A stretch of 64,000 bases of DNA, from assembly GCF_022811925.1 (NCBI RefSeq), contig NZ_CP065511.1, forward strand, positions 1,791,501-1,855,500, in the 5' to 3' direction. This DNA comes from Cytobacillus oceanisediminis (GTDB lineage Bacteria > Bacillota > Bacilli > Bacillales > Cytobacillaceae). The stretch's first letter is position 1. Each line of letters opens with the position of its first letter. Position numbers and translations under genes: made by a program. A model generated the notes under the pieces. The model worked only from the letters and a program-made list of their open reading frames with translations. It did no database searches and was not told the origin of the DNA. Of this stretch, positions 1 to 9,078 are shown in pieces.

Positions 1-4
1 ATGC

Positions 5-880
5 TCATCTTTCTGTATTTTTCTCAATATATTCAAACAAAAAAGACTGACCGTTTCTGTAAAAGCGAGGGTCATAGAGGCCAAGCCTTTCATCATCATC
101 AACCAGAACGACAAATGGGGACCATTCATAAAGGGTTTTAGCTTCAGGACGCTGAGAAAACAATTTATCCAAATCAGCAGTTTCTCTGGATTGAAGCACA
201 TATTGGGTTTCCTCTTTCTTAAAAAGGTTATCATTAAAGATGGTTATTTCATCATCTTTTTTGGCAATGACAGAAAAGGTCCATGGAATAAAGTCTGCCG
301 ACAGGGCAACTTGATCATATTGATCATTATACTGCTTATAAATAATAAATCCCTGTGTGCTTTGGATCATAACATGAAGAAGCAAAAAGGCCAATGCCAT
401 TTTAAAGTAATAAGGGGATTTCAGCTTGTTTCTTCTTGAAAAAATGTAAGCAATTCCCATGATGGTCCAAAACACTAAATCAACAATAGGAATCGTGCCA
501 AAGGTAATCCTCATATTTGAAAATGGCTCCAAATAACCCGTGCCCCATGCATTGAATAAATCGCTTGTATTATGTATGAAAACTGCAAGCCATCCCAGCA
601 GAAAAAGCTTCTTATCCTTTACTTTGAAGAGCAGGAAGGACAGCAGAAAAAACAGCAGAGCCCAGACCGGAGTAAGGAAAACTGAATGGGTAATGCCTCT
701 GTGCCACATCTGATAAAGTCCTTCTGTATCCCATAAGCGGGAGACGACATCAATATCCGGAATTTGGCTAGCACCGACAGCGGTAAGCAAATACGCCCTC
801 TTGGAATTCTTATCCATATCTCGTTTATCGACTGTACCGTAAAGGCTCAAGCCGAATAATGTATGAGTAATTGTGTCCAT
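5..880 (-). CDS. YfhP-like membrane-bound metal-dependent hydrolase (DUF457 type)
   Basis: Integral membrane protein of about 291 residues. The N-terminus DTITHTLFG, a QIPDID motif near residue 40 and HRGITHS near residue 60 are the His/Asp motifs of the YfhP/YdjM (DUF457) family, predicted metal-dependent hydrolases; the real substrate is unknown. Several hydrophobic segments lie between residues about 70 and 190, followed by a soluble C-terminal part of about 100 residues. An ATG exists three codons upstream, but it overlaps the AAAGGA ribosome binding site, so the ATG GAC start is preferred. The gene is complete; its stop lies just inside the window edge. It points away from prfC and shares no operon with anything visible. 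The family call rests on the motifs and is fairly safe; the function is not. Confidence 0.7.
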   Translation of the reverse strand: MDTITHTLFGLSLYGTVDKRDMDKNSKRAYLLTAVGASQIPDIDVVSRLWDTEGLYQMWHRGITHSVFLTPVWALLFFLLSFLLFKVKDKKLFLLGWLAVFIHNTSDLFNAWGTGYLEPFSNMRITFGTIPIVDLVFWTIMGIAYIFSRRNKLKSPYYFKMALAFLLLHVMIQSTQGFIIYKQYNDQYDQVALSADFIPWTFSVIAKKDDEITIFNDNLFKKEETQYVLQSRETADLDKLFSQRPEAKTLYEWSPFVVLVDDDERLGLYDPRFYRNGQSFLFEYIEKNTER

Positions 881-1043
881 CATTAACATCCTTTTTTATA
901 TTTAGTTTCACTATTATAAGCCTGAAAAAGAATTATAAAAAGAAATATGCAATCTTAAAATGCGTTGCAAACTTTACTTGGGAGCGATAAAATTGAAGGT
1001 ATTGCAATAATTAAGTGACACATTGATTGCTTGATAAAGTGAA

Positions 1044-1293
1044 ACTTCAATCAGTGGGGGTTCATCCCCCGCTGATTGTAAGTTGAGGCCCGCAGGATGT
1101 GGGTCACAAAGACGTTGCCACAGGACAAGGAAAGCTACGGCAGCGATACATCGCACGACCGAAAGCGGTAGCTTTTGGGAGGACGTGGCGTTCTTAGTCT
1201 TTGTTCTTCTTTCGGGCCTTTACGGGCAGTTTGACTCCCGCTTACCCTTTTCGGATTGCTATGAGTATTGAAAATGGGAATCTTACTGCCCGT
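1044..1293. repeat. Structured palindromic repeat element, about 250 bp, no ORF
   Basis: This stretch fills most of the gap between the YfhP-like gene and prfC. It opens with a near-perfect hairpin (1044-1060 against 1066-1083, loop TTCAT). A set of nested arms follows: AGGCCCG/CGGGCCT (1086-1092 and 1213-1219), ACAAAGAC/GTCTTTGT (1106-1113 and 1197-1204), GCCAC/GTGGC (1117-1121 and 1185-1189), AAAGCTAC/GTAGCTTT (1131-1138 and 1168-1175) and GCGAT/ATCGC (1143-1147 and 1150-1154). It ends with an 18-base inverted repeat, 14 of 18 matching (1222-1239 and 1276-1293). GC is higher than around it. I see no transposase. It resembles dispersed palindromic repeats in Bacillaceae intergenic regions, but the family is from memory and unchecked. 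A structured RNA or a MITE-like element are the alternatives. Confidence 0.6.
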
Positions 1294-1339
1294 TAGACTG
1301 CGATAAACAAATTTTCATATAAGTAAGTGAGGAACGAAT

Positions 1340-2917
1340 ATGTCCAAAAATTTTAAAGAAGAAGTTTTATCCCGCCGCACCTTTGCAATCATTTCCCACC
1401 CGGATGCCGGTAAAACGACGCTGACTGAAAAACTCCTGTTATTCGGGGGTGCCATTCGTGACGCGGGTACAGTTAAAGGGAAGAAAACAGGCAAGTATGC
1501 GACAAGCGACTGGATGGAAATTGAAAAGCAGCGCGGAATTTCTGTTACCTCCAGTGTGATGCAGTTTGAATATGATGGTGCGCGCGTTAATATTCTAGAT
1601 ACTCCTGGTCACCAGGATTTCAGTGAAGACACGTATCGTACGCTGACAGCCGTTGATAGTGCTGTTATGATTATTGACTCAGCGAAAGGCATCGAGGAGC
1701 AGACACTTAAATTATTCAAGGTCTGCCGCATGAGAGGAATTCCGATTTTTACTTTTATGAATAAGCTTGATCGCCAGGGGAAGGCACCGCTTGAGCTCCT
1801 TGCAGAATTAGAAGAGGTCATGGGAATTGAATCATATCCAATGAACTGGCCAATCGGGATGGGAAAAGAATTCCTCGGAATTTATGATCGGTTTAATAAT
1901 CGAATTGAGCAATTCAGAGTAGAAGAAGAGGACCGCTTTATTTCCCTGAATGAGGAGGGCGAAATAGAGGGAAACCACTCCATTAAGGATACTGGGCTAT
2001 ATGATCAGACTCTTGAAGAAATTATGCTGTTAAATGAAGCGGGCAATGAGTTTTCAAGAGAGAGAATTGCAAAGGGTGATTTGACTCCTGTGTTTTTTGG
2101 AAGCGCGCTGACCAACTTTGGCGTACAGACATTTCTCGAGTCATATCTCCAATTTGCACCGCCGCCGCAGCCGAGGAATTCTACAGCAGGGGAAATTGAT
2201 CCGCTGTCAGAAGAATTTTCTGGCTTCATATTTAAAATCCAGGCAAATATGAATCCTGCTCATCGCGACCGGATAGCATTTTTAAGAATTTGTTCTGGCC
2301 AATTTGAACGTGGCATGGCTGTGAATATACCAAGAATCGGCAAGTCCATCAAGCTTGCGCAGTCCACACAATTCATGGCTGATGACAGAAGTACAGTCGA
2401 TTCTGCAGTAAGCGGGGATATCATCGGAATTTATGACCCGGGAACTTACCAGATTGGCGATACGTTAACCGCTGGTAAAAATAATTTCCAATATGAACGT
2501 CTTCCTCAATTTACACCTGAGCTATTTGTAAAAGTAACTGCCAAAAATGTCATGAAGCAAAAACATTTTCATAAGGGCATCCAGCAGCTGGTGCAGGAAG
2601 GAGCCATTCAGCTGTTTAAAACTGTAAAAATGGAAGAATACCTTCTCGGTGCGGTAGGACAGCTGCAATTTGAAGTTTTTGAACACCGCATGAAAAATGA
2701 ATATAACACAGAAGTTTATATGGAAAGACAAGGCTCAAAAATCGCCCGCTGGGTAGAAGGCGATGAGGTCAACGAAAATCTTTCCAGTGGAAGAAGTCTC
2801 CTGGTTAAAGACCGTTACGACAAAAACGTTTTTCTATTTGAAAATGACTTTGCACTCCGATGGTTCCAGGAAAAAAATCCGGATGTAAAACTATATAATC
2901 CGATGGACTCAGAATAA
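1340..2917 (+). CDS. prfC: Peptide chain release factor 3
   Basis: RF3 is a translational GTPase that removes RF1/RF2 from the ribosome after termination. The 525-residue length is typical. G1 is HPDAGKTT (residues 20-27), G3 is DTPGH (87-91) and G4 is NKLD (141-144); the switch-I region [12 protein letters not shown] and the RF3-type C-terminal domain ([13 protein letters not shown]) are present. The ATG follows GTGAGGAACGAAT. The gene stands alone: a structured repeat lies upstream and its own terminator at 2923. RF3 is not universal in Bacillus, so its presence is a useful lineage marker. The N-terminal third could be confused with EF-G, but lengths and motifs fit RF3. Confidence 0.96.
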   Translation: MSKNFKEEVLSRRTFAIISHPDAGKTTLTEKLLLFGGAIRDAGTVKGKKTGKYATSDWMEIEKQRGISVTSSVMQFEYDGARVNILDTPGHQDFSEDTYRTLTAVDSAVMIIDSAKGIEEQTLKLFKVCRMRGIPIFTFMNKLDRQGKAPLELLAELEEVMGIESYPMNWPIGMGKEFLGIYDRFNNRIEQFRVEEEDRFISLNEEGEIEGNHSIKDTGLYDQTLEEIMLLNEAGNEFSRERIAKGDLTPVFFGSALTNFGVQTFLESYLQFAPPPQPRNSTAGEIDPLSEEFSGFIFKIQANMNPAHRDRIAFLRICSGQFERGMAVNIPRIGKSIKLAQSTQFMADDRSTVDSAVSGDIIGIYDPGTYQIGDTLTAGKNNFQYERLPQFTPELFVKVTAKNVMKQKHFHKGIQQLVQEGAIQLFKTVKMEEYLLGAVGQLQFEVFEHRMKNEYNTEVYMERQGSKIARWVEGDEVNENLSSGRSLLVKDRYDKNVFLFENDFALRWFQEKNPDVKLYNPMDSE

Positions 2918-2922
2918 TCATG

Positions 2923-2945
2923 CGGCCTCTTTAGGGGCCGTTTTT
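2923..2945 (+). terminator. prfC terminator
   Basis: The GC-rich stem CGGCC/GGCCG (2923-2940) is followed by five T, five bases after the prfC stop. Confidence 0.85.
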
Positions 2946-3018
2946 GCCGTTGGCCCCCGTAAATGACAGAGCCTCTCTTCTCCTGCCTTAATTCCTGTAT
3001 ATTCCTCTGTCAATCCTA

Positions 3019-3047
3019 TTGACATATCCATCAATAGATAATATAGT
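3019..3047 (+). promoter_or_regulatory. SigA-type promoter of the T-box transcript
   Basis: TTGACA at 3019-3024, a 17-base spacer, then TATAGT at 3042-3047. Transcription would start near 3054, just before the T-box leader. Confidence 0.75.
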
Positions 3048-3053
3048 ATTAAC

Positions 3054-3322
3054 ACACATACTTTAGTGCTAAAAAGCGTTTAAGTTAAAAAGCAGGAAGT
3101 TCAATCTCGATTTAAATATAGACTTTGTCCGCAGAAGAAAGTAGAGCAGTTGCCGGCAGCAGATAGAAACTGGATGGGTGATGAAAATCCAGGCAGCAAT
3201 TGGTCGAAATACAACTGCATCTCAACAGGACATTCTCTTTAAGCGGGTAAGCAGAAATGGCTTATCAATTAGGGTGGTACCGCGGAGCTCCTTCGTCCCT
3301 ATAGGCGAGAGGGCTCTTTTTG
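3054..3322 (+). promoter_or_regulatory. T-box leader, probable tyrosine specifier (UAC)
   Basis: The T-box core AGGGTGGTACCGCG is at 3271-3284, followed by the terminator hairpin with GAGC/GCTC arms and a T-run ending near 3321. Stem I has the AGTA/GAA loop-E pair: AAGTAG near 3139 and GAAATAC at 3206-3212. The triplet after GAA is TAC (3210-3212), which would read tRNA-Tyr; an A follows it. Uncharged tRNA should stabilise the antiterminator and let transcription reach the downstream NhaC-type gene. The T-box call is solid; the specifier is read by eye from the conserved loop pattern. Tyrosine fits the NhaC-type transporters (YheL group) proposed from other T-box regulons to move tyrosine. 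Confidence 0.85.
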
Positions 3323-3363
3323 TTTGCTTCCGAATTTCTGGTATTTTTTAGGAGGAATACATT

Positions 3364-4761
3364 ATGCAACAGGAACATGCAGCATTGAATTTGAAGCCGC
3401 TGGAGGCGCTTATTGTAACTTTAATAATCCTTGGCGGGATTAGTTATTCTATTATTTTCGCAGGGGCAGTGCCTCATATTCCCGTTGTTTTCGCGATAAT
3501 GGGGTTAATTGCTTATGGCTTAATAAAAAAAGTATCCATTGCACAGCTGGAAAAGGGGCTGATTGAAGGTGCGCAGTCCGGATTAGGGGCGATTTTCATT
3601 TTCTTTTTAATCGGCATGCTGATAAGCAGCTGGATGGCAAGCGGAACCATTCCTACATTTATTTATATGGCTTTGGAAGCTGTTAATGGAAAGTTCTTTT
3701 ATGCCATTGTGTTTGTGGTAGCATCTGTGATTGGCATGAGCATTGGAAGCTCGCTTACGACGGCTGCTACATTAGGAGTGGCCTTTATGGGTGTCAGCTC
3801 TGCTTTGGGTCTTTCTGATGCGATTACTGCAGGTGCAGTTATATCCGGCGCATTTTTTGGAGATAAAATGTCTCCGTTGTCCGATACAACTAACCTGGCA
3901 TCATCGACAGTTAAGGTGGATTTATTTGAGCATATTAAGACTATGGCATGGACAACGATTCCTTCGTTTATCATTTCTTTGGCAATCTTTGCTGTGCTGT
4001 CACCAGGCGAGGCAGCCTCTGATTTTTCAAAGATTGCCCAGCTGAAAAAAACTCTTCTGGATGAGGGGCTGGTACATTGGTACTCCCTAATTCCATTTGT
4101 CATTTTGACTATTATGGCCATTAAAAAAGTATCAGCAATCATCACGCTGTCTGCCGGAATTTTATCGGCATTAATCTTAGCCATTTTTGTCCAAAACAGC
4201 TTCGGTTTCGAAAAAGTGATGTCATTGCTGTATTCGGGATATGCCTCAAAAAGTGGTTCAGAGGAAATTGACGCACTATTATCAAGAGGCGGCATGGAAA
4301 GCATGATGTTTTCTATTTCTTTGGTATTGCTTGCACTTTCTATGGGTGGTTTATTCTTAAAGCTTGGCATTCTTCCAGCTTTGCTTGAAGGCATCAAAGG
4401 AGTATTGAATCGTGTGTCCGCTCTGGTGGCGGCAGCAGCAGGAACAGCAATCGGGATTAACTTCCTGCTTGGTGAACAGTATCTGTCGATTCTCTTAACT
4501 GGGAATGCTTTCAGGGAGCCTTTTGAAAAAGCCGGACTGCACCCGAAGAATCTTTCCAGGATTCTTGAGGATGCCGGCACTGTGGTAAATCCGTTAGTCC
4601 CGTGGAGTGTTTGCGGAGTTTTTCTAACAGGTGTACTAGGGGTGGAAACAGCAGCTTACCTGCCGTTTGCGTTCTTCTGTATACTAAGTCCGGTTATTAC
4701 TCTTATCTATGGATTCACTGGTTTAAAAATCGAAAAAATTGAGAAAAAAGCAGCTGTGTAA
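3364..4761 (+). CDS. NhaC-family Na+/H+ antiporter or amino acid transporter, T-box controlled
   Basis: A 465-residue membrane protein of the NhaC superfamily with about 11-12 hydrophobic segments. Family-type motifs are visible: GMSIGSSLTTAATLGVAFMG (near residue 122), GAFFGDKMSPLSDTTNLAS (near residue 161) and NFLLGEQYLSI (near residue 367). NhaC and MleN proteins exchange Na+ and H+ or take up organic acids. Here the gene sits behind a T-box, which normally senses one uncharged tRNA, so uptake of an amino acid (probably tyrosine, given specifier TAC) is more likely than pure sodium export. The RBS is TTAGGAGG before ATG 3364. It is a single-gene transcript with a hairpin terminator overlapping its stop. 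Confidence 0.88.
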   Translation: MQQEHAALNLKPLEALIVTLIILGGISYSIIFAGAVPHIPVVFAIMGLIAYGLIKKVSIAQLEKGLIEGAQSGLGAIFIFFLIGMLISSWMASGTIPTFIYMALEAVNGKFFYAIVFVVASVIGMSIGSSLTTAATLGVAFMGVSSALGLSDAITAGAVISGAFFGDKMSPLSDTTNLASSTVKVDLFEHIKTMAWTTIPSFIISLAIFAVLSPGEAASDFSKIAQLKKTLLDEGLVHWYSLIPFVILTIMAIKKVSAIITLSAGILSALILAIFVQNSFGFEKVMSLLYSGYASKSGSEEIDALLSRGGMESMMFSISLVLLALSMGGLFLKLGILPALLEGIKGVLNRVSALVAAAAGTAIGINFLLGEQYLSILLTGNAFREPFEKAGLHPKNLSRILEDAGTVVNPLVPWSVCGVFLTGVLGVETAAYLPFAFFCILSPVITLIYGFTGLKIEKIEKKAAV

Positions 4762-4773
4762 TGCTGCTTTTTT
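4744..4773 (+). terminator. Terminator of the NhaC-type gene
   Basis: The inverted repeat AAAAAGCAGC / GCTGCTTTTTT spans the stop codon and ends in a T-run. Confidence 0.85.
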
Positions 4774-4968
4774 CTGTGGGCAAAGATCCATATTATATCG
4801 AATTTTGAATGATAGAACCTCTTTAAAGTCAAATATAATGTTCTTTTTCCCCATTTAACAGCACATTGATTTCTTGCATAGTGATTGCTGCTTTAATATA
4901 GTTAAAATGTATTTTAACCAATCATTGCAGCCGTCATATAATTACTGACTTTGAAAGGAGCAGAATGT

Positions 4969-7900
4969 GTGAGAATAAGTGATTTTTCAATCAAAAGACC
5001 AATCTTTACATTGGTTACGATGTTCTTAGTGCTTATTTTAGGGGTTGTCTCCCTCTTGAATATTCCATTAAAACTCATACCCGATCTAAATCCTCCTGTA
5101 GGAGTAGTAGTAACTTCATATCCAGGAGCAAGTCCCGATGAAGTTGTGGAAAAAGTAACAAAGCCGCTCGAGGAAAATCTGGCAACATTGCCGGGGATTA
5201 AAACCCTAACCTCTACCTCACAAGAGAGCGCAAACTTCATTCTGATGCAATTTTCCTGGACTACAGATATAGATGAAATACAAAGTGAAGTTATTCAAAG
5301 GCTGGACCAGACACAGCTTCCTGATGAAGCTGATAAACCTCGCTTTATGAAGTTTGATCCTGCCCAGTTTCCTATCATACAATTATCCCTCAGTGCAGAT
5401 GAGGAGCCAGAAGCATTAAGAAGGCTTGCAGAACAACTGAATCTGGAGCTGACCAAAGTTGAAGGAGTAGCAAGCGTAAATCTCTCCGGAACAGCCATTA
5501 AGGAAGTAAGGGTGGAACTTGATCAGGATAAACTAAGTGATTTCAAACTAAGCCAGGCTGATGTTGTGGATGTAATTGAATCCAATAATATTTCAATGCC
5601 AGGTGATCCGGTTTTGACTGAGGGAAAAGAGCTGACAACCAGGATCATTAGTTCCATTGATTCCCTTGATACGCTGAAAAAACTTACCGTAACAGTTGAC
5701 CCCGCAACTGGCGATAAAGTAAGCCTTGAAGAGATCTCAGAGGTTCAGCTGGCCAGCCAGGATGATCGCACCATCACGCGCACAAACCAATCTCCATCTG
5801 TCTTACTGAGTGTCCTGCAGCAATCAGACGCTAATACGGCAGAAGTTTCAAATCAGTTCATACAAAAATTGGATGATCTTCTTGAGAAAGAACAGTTTGA
5901 AAATATTGAATCAGAAATTCTTTTTGACCAGGGGGATTACATAAACCTTGCAATAGGGAATATCTCCAATTCACTGATTCTTGGCGGTGCTTTTGCTATG
6001 ATTGTGCTATTTTTCTTTTTGAAAAATGTTAAAAGCCCGCTTATTATTGGCATCTCTATTCCTTATTCTGTTATTTTTACCTTTGTTTTAATGTATTTTT
6101 CAGATTTCACCTTAAATATTATGACACTTGGCGGATTGGCGCTTGGAATTGGGATGCTGGTGGATAATTCCATCGTAGTTATTGAAAATATTTACCGCCA
6201 TTTATCAATGGGGAAAGATTCTAAAACGGCTGCCAGCGATGGAGCTAAAGAAGTAGGAGGTGCGATTACTGCTTCAACACTGACGACTGTCGCTGTATTC
6301 CTCCCTGTAGTATTTATAACTGGAATCATCGGTGAATTGTTTAAGGAGTTTGCCCTGACCATTTCCTTTAGCCTATTTGCATCTCTAGTTGTTGCACTGA
6401 CAGTTGTGCCAATGCTGGCGAGCAGGCTGCTGAAGTCTCCAAAAACAAACATTGAGACAAAACGGCAGGAATCAGGCTTAATGCGTTCACTTGAAAAATC
6501 GATTAAATGGTCTTTGCGGAATCGCGCAGTGGTAATAGCGATTACCATGCTGTTATTGGCAGCGGGCAGCTTTGGAATGACCACAGTAGGCACGCAATTT
6601 CTTCCGAATGCAGATGAAGGCTTCTTTACGGTGCGAATGGAGCTTGAAAACGGCACTGCACTTTCAGAAACGGAAAAGGTTATATCTGCTCTAGAGGAAG
6701 AATTAAAGGATGAAGAAGAGGTAGATACATATGTAAGCCTCATTGGAACTACACAGGAAGGATCCTTCCGGGGCTCGAAGAATGCCAATATCGCTGAATT
6801 GTATATCAAAATGAAAGGGCTTGATCAGCGGGAAAGATCAACATTTGAATTTGCCGATGATGTCAAAAAGGATCTGGAAAATGCTGCATCAAAGGTTAAT
6901 GAAACTGCCGAACTCTCATTTAACATGCAATCTTCATCCGGTACAGCTCCGAATACACTGACTTTCAGTGTAAGGGATACAGATCCAAACCGCTTAACGG
7001 ATAATGTAGATAAAATCTATAATGCATTGAAGGACTTGAATGATGTAACAGAATTATCGACTGACCTTATGGATACCGTTGAAGAAATTCAAATTACTGT
7101 GGACCGTGAAAAGGCACTTGAGCAAGGCCTGGCTCCAGCCCAGGTAGCCATGGCAGTAAATGATGTAACACGGGGCAATCGGGCAACACAAATGATAGAT
7201 GAAGAATCGAATATATATGGTGTTTTTGTTGAGTACGATCGGGAAGTCACACAGGATATAGATAATCTAAAAGAATTGCTTATAAAAAAGCCTGATGGAA
7301 ATTATGCTGCTCTCAGTGACGTAACTAATATAGAACGCGGAGAAGGACCGGTCAATATTCAGCGCATCAATCAGCAGGATGCTGTCCAATTTACTTTAAA
7401 GTACAAGTCTTCAACAAACATGGGTGCCATGTCAAAAGAAGTGGATAAAGAAATTGCCGACCTTGATTTACCGGATGGAACGGAGATCGTTTTTAGCGGT
7501 GACAGGGAATTGCTGGAATCATCTATCGATGACCTGATTCTGGCCTTTGTTCTGGCAATCATCTTTATTTATCTTGTCATGGCAGCCCAATTTGAGTCGC
7601 TGAAGTATCCGCTAGTTATTATGTTTACTGTGCCTCTCATGGTGATAGGTGTTGCAATTGCTCTCACGGCAACCCAAACACCGATTAGCTTAACTGCAAT
7701 AATCGGGATTATTGTGCTTGCAGGAATTGTAGTTAATAATGCAATAGTCATTGTCGATTATATTAATCAAAAGAAAGGAAATGGCCTTAAGACCTACGAT
7801 GCCATAATTATTTCAGTTAAGGACCGTGCAAGGCCAATACTTATGACGGCTTTAACAACCATTCTTGGATTAGTTCCTCTTGCACTAGGTATAGGAGAAG

Positions 7901-8256
7901 GGACAGAAATTAACCAGCCTATGGGAATTGCACTGATAGGCGGGCTGATCAGCAGTACGTTCCTGACACTATTTGTGATACCTGTTGTATATAGTTTCTT
8001 TGACAGGGATACAAGGCGGTTAAATAAAATGTATGCAACACCGGATGGCCATTTAGTGCCAGCTTACCTGCTTGAAGAAAGAGTGGATAAAGACTGGAAT
8101 CACAATAAAGGTGCAGAAGACAAAAAACAGCTTCAAACCTCTGAAGCCAGATCATACAGCAGAGATGATATGGCAGCCATGCTGGAAGAGTTGTTGAAAA
8201 TTGTAAAAGAAGATAGCAAGGAGAAAAAAGAACGCAACAGGGATGAAAATACCTAA
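4969..8256 (+). CDS. RND-family (AcrB/SwrC-like) efflux transporter
   Basis: A proton-driven RND pump of about 1095 residues. TM1 (residues about 10-30) ends in IPLKLIPDLNPP. The first large extracytoplasmic loop begins with YPGASPDEV. TM4 carries the GLALGIGMLVDNSIVVIENI motif with the proton-relay Asp pair. TM10-12 carry the matching repeat (ITAIIGIIVLAGIVVNNAIV, RPILMTALTTILGLVPLAL). A charged tail of about 80 residues follows TM12. The GTG at 4969 is chosen because AAAGGAG at 4954-4960 sits 8 bases before it; the TTG at 4951 would overlap that site. No membrane-fusion partner is adjacent, as with SwrC of B. subtilis. The substrate (lipopeptide, drug or other) cannot be read from sequence. 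Confidence 0.92.
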   Translation: MRISDFSIKRPIFTLVTMFLVLILGVVSLLNIPLKLIPDLNPPVGVVVTSYPGASPDEVVEKVTKPLEENLATLPGIKTLTSTSQESANFILMQFSWTTDIDEIQSEVIQRLDQTQLPDEADKPRFMKFDPAQFPIIQLSLSADEEPEALRRLAEQLNLELTKVEGVASVNLSGTAIKEVRVELDQDKLSDFKLSQADVVDVIESNNISMPGDPVLTEGKELTTRIISSIDSLDTLKKLTVTVDPATGDKVSLEEISEVQLASQDDRTITRTNQSPSVLLSVLQQSDANTAEVSNQFIQKLDDLLEKEQFENIESEILFDQGDYINLAIGNISNSLILGGAFAMIVLFFFLKNVKSPLIIGISIPYSVIFTFVLMYFSDFTLNIMTLGGLALGIGMLVDNSIVVIENIYRHLSMGKDSKTAASDGAKEVGGAITASTLTTVAVFLPVVFITGIIGELFKEFALTISFSLFASLVVALTVVPMLASRLLKSPKTNIETKRQESGLMRSLEKSIKWSLRNRAVVIAITMLLLAAGSFGMTTVGTQFLPNADEGFFTVRMELENGTALSETEKVISALEEELKDEEEVDTYVSLIGTTQEGSFRGSKNANIAELYIKMKGLDQRERSTFEFADDVKKDLENAASKVNETAELSFNMQSSSGTAPNTLTFSVRDTDPNRLTDNVDKIYNALKDLNDVTELSTDLMDTVEEIQITVDREKALEQGLAPAQVAMAVNDVTRGNRATQMIDEESNIYGVFVEYDREVTQDIDNLKELLIKKPDGNYAALSDVTNIERGEGPVNIQRINQQDAVQFTLKYKSSTNMGAMSKEVDKEIADLDLPDGTEIVFSGDRELLESSIDDLILAFVLAIIFIYLVMAAQFESLKYPLVIMFTVPLMVIGVAIALTATQTPISLTAIIGIIVLAGIVVNNAIVIVDYINQKKGNGLKTYDAIIISVKDRARPILMTALTTILGLVPLALGIGEGTEINQPMGIALIGGLISSTFLTLFVIPVVYSFFDRDTRRLNKMYATPDGHLVPAYLLEERVDKDWNHNKGAEDKKQLQTSEARSYSRDDMAAMLEELLKIVKEDSKEKKERNRDENT

Positions 8257-8265
8257 TCGTATGCA

Positions 8266-8292
8266 GGCTCCTTCTATAAGAAGGGGCCTTTT
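8266..8292 (+). terminator. RND gene terminator
   Basis: Stem GGCTCCTTCT / AGAAGGGGCC with a tiny loop, then a short T-run. Confidence 0.8.
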
Positions 8293-8422
8293 GGCATACT
8301 GTTGTCAAAATTGAATTAATTTTTTTAATGGAGTTTCAGGAAAATATCTGGAAAATTCTTTTGATAATTGGCCTATAAACAGAGCACAATAAAAGTATCG
8401 ACTTGTAGCTGGTGGTAATGAA

Positions 8423-8899
8423 ATGAAAAAACTCAGTAAACTAGAAGCAGTTTTTTGGAGTATTGCATTGCCTGGTTTTAGCCAATTATTAATGGGGCAG
8501 CTGTGGAAGGGAACTTTATTTGTCGCGCTTGAATTTATCATTAATGTATACAGCCATTTTAATTCAGCCATCATGCTCAGTTTTATGGGAGAAATTGATA
8601 AAGCGGTTCATGTCCTTAATTATCAGTGGCTCATGTTTTACCCCTGTCTTTACATGTTTGCAATGTGGGATGCATATCGTACTGCTATGCCGGAAAATGA
8701 AGAATTATCTTTCCTTCCCTTTGTGTTTAGTGCCTATTTTGTGACAGTAGGACTTATGTACTCAACTAAGCTGAAATTATTTGGAATCTTTTTTGGGCCG
8801 GTCTTTCTTCCCATGCTCTTTGTTATTCCGGGTGTATTAACCGGTCTTTTGATCAGATGGATCATTTTGAAATGGAGAAGGCACCCGGTGCAAAGTTAA
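8423..8899 (+). CDS. Small polytopic membrane protein, unknown function
   Basis: 158 residues with four to five hydrophobic segments (about 8-25, 30-55, 72-92, 103-118 and 125-150). The N-terminal stretch LPGFSQLLMGQLWKGTLF resembles the P-G-[FL]-[GS]-Q-x-x-x-G-x-x-x-K-G turn seen in TM2-like small membrane proteins, but I cannot name the family. A weak GGTGG site precedes ATG 8423. It lies alone between the RND gene and the DUF5667-like gene, with its own hairpin downstream. Nothing in the context indicates a job. Confidence 0.7.
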   Translation: MKKLSKLEAVFWSIALPGFSQLLMGQLWKGTLFVALEFIINVYSHFNSAIMLSFMGEIDKAVHVLNYQWLMFYPCLYMFAMWDAYRTAMPENEELSFLPFVFSAYFVTVGLMYSTKLKLFGIFFGPVFLPMLFVIPGVLTGLLIRWIILKWRRHPVQS

Positions 8900-8922
8900 G
8901 ATGGCACTTGATATCATTAATG

Positions 8923-8973
8923 AAAAAAGCTTTGGCACACTAATCAATTTAGTGATTGTTAAAGCTTTTTATC
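8923..8973 (+). terminator. Hairpin terminator after the small membrane protein gene
   Basis: Long arms AAAAAGCTTT / AAAGCTTTTT enclose a second inverted repeat CACTAA / TTTAGTG. Confidence 0.65.
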
Positions 8974-9078
8974 TTTCTTAAAAATAAATTCTTTAATTAC
9001 CCCCAAAAATCCCTTTCATGATTCCGTACAGTTGTAATGAACAAGCGGCCGCTTTAATTAAATTTTGAGGTGAAATCA

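Noticed and set aside
1044..1293. Group II intron or insertion sequence remnant
   Set aside because: No reverse transcriptase or transposase fragment and no domain V-like hairpin was seen; the nested repeats fit a palindromic repeat better.
3699..4580. 293-codon open frame antisense to the NhaC-type gene
   Set aside because: It mirrors the coding frame of a clear membrane protein, has no RBS and no protein-like domain; it is a shadow frame.
6192..6809. 205-codon open frame antisense to the RND gene
   Set aside because: Ser-rich shadow of a well-supported gene; no RBS or known motif.
8998..9034. SigI-type promoter (ACCCCC ... CGTA) before the DUF5667-like gene
   Set aside because: ACCCCC is present, but the -10 CGAA is not and the spacing is uncertain; not strong enough to call.
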